DNA of 64,000 bases from an uncultured Lachnospiraceae bacterium (GTDB lineage Bacteria; Bacillota; Clostridia; Lachnospirales; Lachnospiraceae): contig CAJUCN010000004.1 of the NCBI GenBank assembly GCA_910585005.1, positions 62,001-126,000 of the forward strand, read 5' to 3'. A program made the translations under genes and the position numbers. The stretch's first letter is position 1. The number at the start of each line of letters is the position of its first letter. Below, one piece after another: positions 27,486-34,042 of this stretch. The notes beneath the pieces were generated by a model. The model did not search any database and was not told where the DNA came from. It saw only the letters and a list, made by a program, of their open reading frames with translations.

Positions 27486-28190
27486 ATGATTTATTCAAAA
27501 GAAGTTGAAGAAATGTGTACAGTTGCCCAAGGTGTTAACCATGGTTGTGCACCTATCCCGGAAGAAGCAAAATGGGTAAAAGCAAAAGAAGTTAAAGACA
27601 TTTCCGGCCTTACGCATGGTATTGGCTGGTGTGCTCCCCAGCAGGGTGCCTGCAAGCTGACATTAAATGTGAAAGAGGGCATCATTCAGGAAGCATTGGT
27701 TGAGACAATCGGATGCTCTGGTATGACGCATTCAGCAGCTATGGCGGCTGAAATCCTTCCCGGAAGGACTGTAATGGAAGCATTAAATACAGACCTTGTA
27801 TGTGATGCAATCAATACTGCTATGAGAGAATTATTCTTACAGATCGTATACGGAAGAACCCAGAGCGCTTTTTCTGAAGACGGGCTTCCGGTAGGAGCAG
27901 GTCTTGAGGATTTAGGTAAGGGTCTTAGGAGCCAGGTTGGAACTATGTACGGAACCCTGAAAAAAGGTCCCCGTTATCTTGAAATGGCAGAAGGTTATGT
28001 AACAGGTATTGCACTTGATGCTGATGATCAGATTATTGGTTATAAGTTTGTAAGCCTTGGAAAGATGACAGACTTTATCAAGAAGGGTGATGACCCGAAT
28101 ACTGCTTATGAAAAGGCAAGCGGGCAGTACGGCAGGGTTGCTGATGCTGTGAAGATCATTGATCCCAGAACTGACGAAGAAGTTAAATAA
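27486..28190 (+). CDS. NifU/IscU-like scaffold-related protein, partner of the GGGtGRT protein
   Basis: A 234-residue cytosolic protein with cysteine motifs WCAPQQGACK and ETIGCSGMTHSAAMAA that resemble the NifU N-terminal (IscU) Fe-S scaffold fold, which points to an Fe-S or metal cluster function. It is longer than a normal IscU (about 130 residues): the extra C-terminal part, about residues 150-234, has a short beta-rich region and ends in KIIDPRTDEEVK. It does not sit with iscS or sufBCD. It begins after GAAAGGAG and is followed after 29 bases by the GGGtGRT gene, an association I recognise as recurrent in Clostridia. The real substrate or cluster is not known to me. Confidence 0.8.
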   Translation: MIYSKEVEEMCTVAQGVNHGCAPIPEEAKWVKAKEVKDISGLTHGIGWCAPQQGACKLTLNVKEGIIQEALVETIGCSGMTHSAAMAAEILPGRTVMEALNTDLVCDAINTAMRELFLQIVYGRTQSAFSEDGLPVGAGLEDLGKGLRSQVGTMYGTLKKGPRYLEMAEGYVTGIALDADDQIIGYKFVSLGKMTDFIKKGDDPNTAYEKASGQYGRVADAVKIIDPRTDEEVK

Positions 28191-28219
28191 TAGAGAAGTG
28201 AGAAAGGAGTCACATAACA

Positions 28220-29230
28220 ATGGCATTATTTGAATCATATGAAAGACGAATTGACAAAATCAATTCAGTATTAAATAGCTATGGTATCGCTTCTCTTGAA
28301 GAAGCTGAAAAAATTACAAAAGATGCAGGTCTTGATGTGTATGCACAGGTAAAAGGCATTCAGCCAATCTGCTTTGAAAATGCATGTTGGGCTTATATCA
28401 CAGGCGCAGCTATTGCGATTAAGAAGGGCTGTAAGAAGGCTTCTGAAGCTGCTGCAGCAATTGGTGAAGGGCTTCAGGCTTTTTGTATCCCTGGTTCTGT
28501 TGCTGATACCCGTAAGGTTGGTTTAGGACATGGGAACCTTGGCAAAATGCTTCTGGAAGAGGAGACCGAATGCTTCTGTTTCCTGGCTGGACATGAGTCC
28601 TTTGCTGCTGCCGAAGGTGCAATCGGTATTGCAGAAAAGGCAAACAAGGTTCGTCAGAAACCCCTTCGCGTTATTTTAAACGGTCTTGGAAAAGATGCAG
28701 CTCAGATTATTTCCAGAATCAATGGTTTTACATTTGTTGAGACAGAGTATGATCCTTATACCAATACAGTTAAGGAAGTTTACCGTAAGTCTTATTCTGA
28801 AGGGCTTCGTGCAAAGGTTAACTGCTACGGCGCAAACGATGTATGTGAAGGCGTTGCGATCATGCATAAGGAAGGCGTTGACGTTTCCATTACCGGTAAC
28901 TCAACCAACCCGACCAGGTTCCAGCACCCCGTTGCAGGTACCTATAAGAAAGAGTGTAATGAGCAGGGTAAAAAGTACTTCTCTGTTGCATCAGGCGGTG
29001 GTACAGGACGTACTCTCCATCCCGATAACATGGCTGCAGGTCCTGCTTCCTACGGTATGACTGATACAATGGGACGTATGCACTCTGACGCTCAGTTTGC
29101 AGGTTCTTCCTCTGTACCTGCTCACGTTGAGATGATGGGCCTTATTGGCGCTGGTAACAATCCCATGGTTGGTATGACTGTGGCTGTTGCAGTGAGCATC
29201 GAAGAAGCAGCAAAAGAAGGCAAATTTTAA
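28220..29230 (+). CDS. GGGtGRT family protein
   Basis: A 336-residue protein with the name-giving motif GGGTGRT at residues 259-265, followed by the conserved LHPDNMAAGPASYGMTDTMG run. This defines the GGGtGRT family (PF14057 as I recall), whose biochemical role is undescribed as far as I know. The N-terminal part contains several conserved glycine- and cysteine-bearing segments (QPICFENACWAYITG, EETECFCFLAGHE). There is no signal peptide or membrane helix. AGAAAGGAG precedes the ATG. It is the second gene of a two-gene unit with the NifU-like protein and ends at a terminator (29257-29293). Codon use looks like that of a highly expressed gene, with many GGT, GCT and GTT codons. Confidence 0.9.
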   Translation: MALFESYERRIDKINSVLNSYGIASLEEAEKITKDAGLDVYAQVKGIQPICFENACWAYITGAAIAIKKGCKKASEAAAAIGEGLQAFCIPGSVADTRKVGLGHGNLGKMLLEEETECFCFLAGHESFAAAEGAIGIAEKANKVRQKPLRVILNGLGKDAAQIISRINGFTFVETEYDPYTNTVKEVYRKSYSEGLRAKVNCYGANDVCEGVAIMHKEGVDVSITGNSTNPTRFQHPVAGTYKKECNEQGKKYFSVASGGGTGRTLHPDNMAAGPASYGMTDTMGRMHSDAQFAGSSSVPAHVEMMGLIGAGNNPMVGMTVAVAVSIEEAAKEGKF

Positions 29231-29256
29231 ATAGATATCAAAATTAAGAGATGCTG

Positions 29257-29293
29257 AAAGCGTCGTAATCTTGCAGGGTTACGGCGCTTTTTT
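29257..29293 (+). terminator. Terminator of the scaffold/GGGtGRT unit
   Basis: A 12-bp stem with one G-U pair (29257-29268 with 29279-29290) and a ten-base loop is followed by a run of T. It closes the two-gene unit. Confidence 0.85.
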
Positions 29294-29369
29294 GAATGAA
29301 AAATCAAAGATCTGCTTGAAATCATAAATAGGTATAATGGTTTGTGACATACTTTTTTCTTTTGGCCAA

Positions 29370-29378
29370 TGATATACT
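29370..29378 (+). promoter_or_regulatory. Extended -10 promoter of the nucleotidyltransferase gene group
   Basis: TGATATACT combines an extended TG with a good -10 hexamer, 35 bases before the start at 29413. A convincing -35 box is not seen. Confidence 0.5.
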
Positions 29379-29412
29379 AAAGAAAAATGTTTAGAAAGCA
29401 GGGAATAGTAAG

Positions 29413-30483
29413 ATGAAAGATTTAAAGATAAGAAATCAAAAGATCATTCATGCAGTGATAGAAAAGGCAAATAGAGTATGTCCTGGCTCTCTTGCGATGA
29501 TTGGCGTGTATGGTTCTTTTGCAACAGGGGACTTTCATGATAAATCAGATTTGGATTTACTTGTTTTAATTAATGACGATAGGGGGTGGCAATTAGGCTG
29601 CGCCTTCATAGAGGATGATTTAGGTGTTGGTCATGATATTTATTGTACTACATGGGAAGACTTGCAGAAGGATTCACTGTATCAGGATCCTAATATTTCC
29701 AAACTTATGGACGCTCAAATTGTATATTGTGGAGACGAGAAATACATAGAAAAATTAGAAGAACTACGATTAAGAGTAAAAAATAATCTGTTGGAGCCAT
29801 TGTCAAAAGAAGATTATATCAAAGCGGAAAATATGATGAAAGAAGCGGAACATTGCTATTTGTCAGCTATGGTTTCAGAGAATATGGCGGATATTTGGGC
29901 ACAGGCGGGAGATGCAATCTATTATATTGAAAATGCGATTGTAATGCTGAATAAAAAATATTTTCATTTTGGGACGAAACGTATTTATGAAGAGTTGGAG
30001 TTAATGAAAAACAAGCCGTGTCAATTTTGTGAACTGATAGAAAATGTGTTGTCATCGAACTCATCAGAACAGATCAAAGAATCATTCACAATACTTATGC
30101 AGGAGACTGTGCGTACATTCAAGGAAACAAAAGCAGCTATCCAGGTGGAGAAAAAACCTGTAACAGCAGAGTCTATTCAAGGAACATATGAAGAAATGTA
30201 TTCCAATTGGCGGAATAAAATGCACCTGTCATTTAATGAAAATAACAGGCATCTTGCATTCATGAGTATGACCAGCTTACATGCAATGATTTCTGATGTG
30301 GGAATGGAAGTAGGGATTGCCAGGTATCCTGTACTTGAAGGCTATCACCCACAAGATTTGAAAAAGACAGCGATGGCGTTTGATAACTGGATAAATGAGT
30401 ATTTACAAGAATATCATAAAGCGGGTTTACAAGTAACGCGATACCAAAATATAGACGAATTTGTCAGGAACTATTTAGAATGA
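29413..30483 (+). CDS. Nucleotidyltransferase-fold protein (Pol beta superfamily)
   Basis: A 356-residue protein. Residues 34-39 (GSFATG) and 45-50 (SDLDLL, with Asp46 and Asp48) form the GS...DxD site of Pol beta-type nucleotidyltransferases, a superfamily that includes aminoglycoside adenylyltransferases. The remaining 250 residues are helical and contain a YIENAIVMLNKKYFHFGTKR segment resembling the helical domains that bind substrate in such enzymes. The substrate cannot be read. It is the first gene of a compact group with a degenerate paralogue at 30512 and a CD3324-like protein at 31584, and it has its own extended -10 promoter. The ATG at 29413 lies after AAAGCAGGGA. Confidence 0.85.
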   Translation: MKDLKIRNQKIIHAVIEKANRVCPGSLAMIGVYGSFATGDFHDKSDLDLLVLINDDRGWQLGCAFIEDDLGVGHDIYCTTWEDLQKDSLYQDPNISKLMDAQIVYCGDEKYIEKLEELRLRVKNNLLEPLSKEDYIKAENMMKEAEHCYLSAMVSENMADIWAQAGDAIYYIENAIVMLNKKYFHFGTKRIYEELELMKNKPCQFCELIENVLSSNSSEQIKESFTILMQETVRTFKETKAAIQVEKKPVTAESIQGTYEEMYSNWRNKMHLSFNENNRHLAFMSMTSLHAMISDVGMEVGIARYPVLEGYHPQDLKKTAMAFDNWINEYLQEYHKAGLQVTRYQNIDEFVRNYLE

Positions 30484-30511
30484 GGCAGCGTTGGAAGGAA
30501 AAAGGGAAAGT

Positions 30512-31558
30512 ATGAAAAATATTGATAAAGAATTAGTGGAATGGGCTGTAAAGAAGATCCAGACGAAATATAAGGAAGATGTATCCTTATTGGTGGGACA
30601 GATAGGAGGAGGGAAAATTCCTACGGATGAACAGAATATGGTTTTTGATTTCTTTGTTCCGATCACTGACCGGGGAAATCAATTGGCATGTACTTTTATT
30701 ATTGAAGATATGGGTTATGACCTATACCCTATTTCATGGGAAAGACTGGAAAGGATTGCGAATATCGAGGAACCGCGGATGATTTTTGCTTTTGCAAAAG
30801 GAGAGGTGATCTATGCGAAAAGCCAAGAAGAGAAAAGACGTTTTGATAATCTAAAGTCAAAAATGTTATTGAAATTGCAGGAGAAATCGTTCCAAATGCC
30901 AAAGAGCCTGGAATTTTTGGAAACTGCTCAGGAAATCTTTCAAACGATGCTTTTTGATCAATCGTTATGCCATACCAGAAAAGCGGCAGGAGGAGTGTGT
31001 TGTTACTTGATGAATGCCATTGCAATAGTAAATGGCGCCTATTTGGAAAGCGGCTATATGAATCTTACAAAAGAGTTGCATAAAATGAAAGATTATCCCT
31101 GTGAATTTGAGGAAACTTTTATGGAGATGCTTGCCGAAAATGAGATAGATGCCGTGAAAGAAAAGGTATATGAATTGATTAGCCTGACAAGAAACTTTCT
31201 TATGCGGCTGATGCCAGTGGAGGACAAAAAAGATTTTGAACCTAATTATGAAGATTTGGTCATGTGGTACCAGGAAATGAGATATACGTTTCGCCGGCTG
31301 TCTTATTATACGGGAATAAATAGCGCTGAAGACAGTTATTTGTTAGGATGTTATCTTCAAATAGAATTTGATGCCATCCAAGAAGATTTTCACTTAAGAA
31401 AGATGGATTTATTATCTGCTTTTGATCAAGATCATTTAAGCGAATTTGGAAAAAGAGCGGAAGAGATAGAAGAATATATTATCAAAGTGATAGCAGAAAG
31501 CAGCGCCCGGTCAAACAGGTATTCAACATTTGAAGAGTTTGCAAGGGACAATGAATAG
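30512..31558 (+). CDS. Degenerate paralogue of the upstream nucleotidyltransferase-fold protein
   Basis: A 348-residue protein that aligns along its length with the preceding gene: compare RGWQLGCAFIEDDLGVGHDIY with RGNQLACTFIIEDMGYDLY, and the shared helical segments ending in the NRYSTFEEFARD tail. The catalytic GS motif is replaced by GQIGGG (residues 29-34), and only one of the two DxD aspartates appears kept (Asp46), so it is probably not an active transferase. It may have a regulatory or partner role. The ATG at 30512 follows AAGGGAAAG; the gap to the first gene is 28 bases. Loss of the site is seen directly; the role is inference. Confidence 0.8.
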   Translation: MKNIDKELVEWAVKKIQTKYKEDVSLLVGQIGGGKIPTDEQNMVFDFFVPITDRGNQLACTFIIEDMGYDLYPISWERLERIANIEEPRMIFAFAKGEVIYAKSQEEKRRFDNLKSKMLLKLQEKSFQMPKSLEFLETAQEIFQTMLFDQSLCHTRKAAGGVCCYLMNAIAIVNGAYLESGYMNLTKELHKMKDYPCEFEETFMEMLAENEIDAVKEKVYELISLTRNFLMRLMPVEDKKDFEPNYEDLVMWYQEMRYTFRRLSYYTGINSAEDSYLLGCYLQIEFDAIQEDFHLRKMDLLSAFDQDHLSEFGKRAEEIEEYIIKVIAESSARSNRYSTFEEFARDNE

Positions 31559-31583
31559 AGGTTAATGTAAGCAGGAGGCGGCG

Positions 31584-31859
31584 ATGAAATACAAAAATGC
31601 TTCCCATGTTCTGCCTGATGAACTTTTAAGTGAAATACAAAAGTATGTAACTGGCGAGGTGATTTACATTCCCAAACCGGAAGGAAAGAAAAAATGGGGG
31701 GAAGGTTCTGGCGCAAGACAGTTTTACCAGGAGCGTAATGGAAAGATCGGGTCAGATCACGATAAGGGAATGACAATAGAGGCGTTATCGGAAAAATACA
31801 ATTTATCAGCAGAAAGTATCAAACGAATCATATATAAAAGAAACAGGAAAACGGAATAG
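31584..31859 (+). CDS. CD3324-like small DNA-binding protein
   Basis: A 91-residue protein with the family features NVLPDELL-type start (ASHVLPDELLSEIQKYVTG), VIYIPKPEGKKKWGE and a C-terminal helix-turn-helix (TIEALSEKYNLSAESIKRII). I recognise this as the Clostridia family named after C. difficile CD3324; the HTH suggests DNA binding, but targets are unknown. AGGAGG lies seven bases before the ATG. It follows the two nucleotidyltransferase-like genes after 25 bases, suggesting a shared transcript and possibly control of it. Confidence 0.85.
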   Translation: MKYKNASHVLPDELLSEIQKYVTGEVIYIPKPEGKKKWGEGSGARQFYQERNGKIGSDHDKGMTIEALSEKYNLSAESIKRIIYKRNRKTE

Positions 31860-31955
31860 GAGTCTCCTTCAAAATAATATGATAGACTTTTTGGTGTAAA
31901 TACATTAAAATGTTTATTAGTACAATATATTAATTATACAGAAGGGGTAACGAAA

Positions 31956-32573
31956 ATGAACGAAGACAAAAAAATTTTTTGTACACAATGCGGTGGGGAG
32001 AATATCGGAAGCGCTAAATTCTGTTCCCATTGTGGAGTGAAACTTGAACAGCCGGCAGCAGACACAATATCAACCAATGTTTATGCAGATGGTATTTTTT
32101 CAGGGGAAAGCGCTGCATCATCTTATGAGAAGGTTGCTGATGCGGAAGAGATCAAGCCGCAGGAGACCACAGCAGAGGAAGAAATTAAGATCAATTATGG
32201 CTATACACAGGATAATACTTATGGAAATAATAGCGCTTATGGATATTCTTCCAGCCAGACCCAGTACTATTCTACGGAGGATACTGACAAAGTGACGGGA
32301 GGGAATATTGGAGTATCCATTGCTTCTATGGTGTGTGGTATCTTATCGATCGTGTGTTGCTGTGCCACATATTTTAGTCTTGCGCTGGCCATTGCGGCAA
32401 TTGTGCTTGGCGTTATTTCCATTGTTAAAAAGTATGACGGTCAGGGCATGGCCATCGCAGGTGTTGCTACTGGCGGTGTAGGGATCATGTTTGTAGTATT
32501 GACCTTTATCTTTACGTTTGCTTCTTTTGGAACTAGCAGCATTATGGAAGAAATCATGAATGAACTCTACTGA
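31956..32573 (+). CDS. Zinc-ribbon and DUF4190-type membrane protein
   Basis: A 205-residue protein. The N-terminus holds a zinc ribbon with two CxxC pairs (FCTQCGG and FCSHCGV). A Gln/Thr/Tyr-rich disordered linker (about 40-105) follows, then two closely packed hydrophobic segments (about 112-185) of the DUF4190 type, ending in a short tail. Such proteins are frequent in Firmicutes and usually of unknown function. AGAAGGGG precedes the ATG. It overlaps by 14 bases with the next gene, and together with it and the 88-residue protein it forms a membrane-protein cluster. Confidence 0.85.
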   Translation: MNEDKKIFCTQCGGENIGSAKFCSHCGVKLEQPAADTISTNVYADGIFSGESAASSYEKVADAEEIKPQETTAEEEIKINYGYTQDNTYGNNSAYGYSSSQTQYYSTEDTDKVTGGNIGVSIASMVCGILSIVCCCATYFSLALAIAAIVLGVISIVKKYDGQGMAIAGVATGGVGIMFVVLTFIFTFASFGTSSIMEEIMNELY

Positions 32574-32985
32574 TAAAATGATGCATAAGTATCAGGTAGA
32601 TGAAGTATTTTATGTGATTGGCGAGATCATTTTTTTACCTGTGCTTTTGTTTGGTTTTTGGTTTGCTGACCATGGATTTGCAGAATATAAGAAACTGTTT
32701 GAATGTGTTTTTTGGCGGAGTACCGGTCTGCCTTGTCCGGGGTGCGGGGGAACGAGGGCATTCTATTACCTTTTCCGGGGCGAGGTAGTACAGAGTTTTG
32801 TCCTTAATCCGGTCGTGTTATATGGAGTGGCGGCGTATTTACATTTTATGTTGATGACATGTTACAGAAAACATATTAAAAAAGACCTTGGAAAAGGGAT
32901 TACGATTCAATATTACTTATACGGAGCAGCGGCTGTGCTGCTCATGCAATGGGCAATAAAGATCATGCAAGCCGTTTTTAATTAG
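32560..32985 (+). CDS. DUF2752 family membrane protein
   Basis: A 141-residue protein with about three membrane helices and the DUF2752 signature LPCPGCGGTRAFYYL, whose two cysteines lie at the membrane edge. Function is unknown; the CPGCG motif has the look of a metal or redox site. The start at 32560 overlaps the end of the upstream gene by 14 bases with GGAAG placed before it; a later ATG at 32578 is possible. DUF2752 genes commonly sit beside zinc-ribbon membrane proteins like the one upstream. Confidence 0.88.
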   Translation: MNSTDKMMHKYQVDEVFYVIGEIIFLPVLLFGFWFADHGFAEYKKLFECVFWRSTGLPCPGCGGTRAFYYLFRGEVVQSFVLNPVVLYGVAAYLHFMLMTCYRKHIKKDLGKGITIQYYLYGAAAVLLMQWAIKIMQAVFN

Positions 32986-33024
32986 GGGTCAAAAAAGATA
33001 ATATACAGATGGAGGAAATAAGAA

Positions 33025-33291
33025 ATGGATATGCGGACAACGGGAATAGTGGCATATGTTCCATGGGTTGGTCTTTTGATTGCACTTTGCATAGGGGATA
33101 AGGAAGGCGCGAAATTTCATTTAAATCAATCGCTTGTTTTACATCTGTTTGCCTTGTTAGGAGTCATTCCATGCCTTGGCAAAATATGGCTGGTCTTTAT
33201 ATTTGTTTGCTGGATCATAGGATTGGTTGCGGCGATCAATGAGGAAGAAAAAGAAGTTCCCTTGCTTGGGAAGATCAAACTGATAAAATAA
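33025..33291 (+). CDS. Small two-helix membrane protein, DUF4870-like
   Basis: An 88-residue protein with two hydrophobic segments (about 8-24 and 38-66) separated by DKEGAKFHLNQSLVLH, the pattern of the DUF4870/Tic20-like small membrane family. No enzymatic motif is present. GGAGG lies seven bases before the ATG. It is the third member of the small membrane-protein run starting at 31956 and ends before a terminator at 33310. Confidence 0.75.
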   Translation: MDMRTTGIVAYVPWVGLLIALCIGDKEGAKFHLNQSLVLHLFALLGVIPCLGKIWLVFIFVCWIIGLVAAINEEEKEVPLLGKIKLIK

Positions 33292-33309
33292 AGGAAACAG
33301 GAATGGAAC

Positions 33310-33336
33310 AGGGCTGCCGTCTGGCAGCTCTATTTT
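33310..33336 (+). terminator. Terminator after the small membrane-protein cluster
   Basis: A nine-bp stem with one G-U pair (33310-33318 with 33323-33331) and a four-base loop is followed by ATTTT. The T-run overlaps the stop codon of the convergent lipoprotein gene. Confidence 0.75.
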
Positions 33337-33850
33337 AGTTGGAAGGATCTTCCTCATCAGAGTTTGTTTCTTCAGAATCGGAAGTCTCTTCGTTGTCATA
33401 TGTATAAATTTCTTCAGGTATGTTTCCATGTAGGATGGAGACGATGTATTGGATTCTTAAATTGGCGCGTTCATAATTTTGTCTTGCCACATCTTCCATA
33501 ACCGCGTCATATTCGCCATCATATGCCTGGTGATAACAGGAGACTGCCTCTGTCATGTATTCGCTTGCCTGGGTGGCAAGATCTGCTACGCCTGGAAAGG
33601 AGTCCGGCACTTCCAGGGAAGCCATCTGTGAAAAGGAAGTATCCATAGAATCTAAAAGGGATAATAATTCTGTGGTAGCTGTCTCTGAATTGGGGTCAAT
33701 GGCATTGATGGAAGAGTCAAAGATCTTAATATTTTCAAAGAACTGATTCATATTTGCCTTATAATTTTCTATTTTTGCATCTTTGCTACAGCCTGTGAGC
33801 ATAAACAGCATTAAGCAAAAGAAAAAAAGACGTGGTAATGTATTTTTCAT
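33335..33850 (-). CDS. Putative lipoprotein of unknown function
   Basis: A 171-residue protein with a lipoprotein signal: basic start, hydrophobic core, and the lipobox LTGC at about residue 21, so it would be anchored on the outside of the membrane. The mature part is helical and acidic, with a Ser/Glu/Asp-rich tail after residue 150. I recognise no domain. AGGAGG lies upstream of the ATG at 33850 and a good promoter lies at 33896-33924, so it is a single-gene transcript convergent to the small membrane-protein cluster. Confidence 0.8.
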   Translation of the reverse strand: MKNTLPRLFFFCLMLFMLTGCSKDAKIENYKANMNQFFENIKIFDSSINAIDPNSETATTELLSLLDSMDTSFSQMASLEVPDSFPGVADLATQASEYMTEAVSCYHQAYDGEYDAVMEDVARQNYERANLRIQYIVSILHGNIPEEIYTYDNEETSDSEETNSDEEDPSN

Positions 33851-33895
33851 AGAAATGTTTTACGGGAAACCTCCTGTTTCATTATCTTATGTATT

Positions 33896-33924
33896 AAATT
33901 ATCATAGTTGTAAATGGAAGTCAA
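33896..33924 (-). promoter_or_regulatory. Promoter of the lipoprotein gene
   Basis: On the minus strand, TTGACT (33924-33919) and TAATTT (33901-33896) are spaced by 17 bases, 46 bases before the start codon. Confidence 0.6.
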
Positions 33925-33972
33925 TCGTTCAAAAAAGTATAAAATTAATTCAAAAAATGATATATTTGTAAA

Positions 33973-34001
33973 TTGTAGTTTCCTCAAATCTATGATAACA
34001 T
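33973..34001 (+). promoter_or_regulatory. Possible promoter of the MetH-like gene
   Basis: TTGTAG (33973-33978) and TAACAT (33996-34001) are spaced by 17 bases, about 40 bases upstream of the GTG start. I could not recognise a cobalamin or SAM riboswitch in the roughly 190 bases between the two divergent genes. Confidence 0.4.
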
Positions 34002-34042
34002 TGATAAAGCAGTAAAAACAGGAAACTGGATGGTACATATTT

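Noticed and set aside
33851..34042. Cobalamin or SAM riboswitch ahead of the MetH-like gene
   Set aside because: I could not recognise a B12-box or the SAM-I core in this AT-rich gap; only two divergent promoters are visible.
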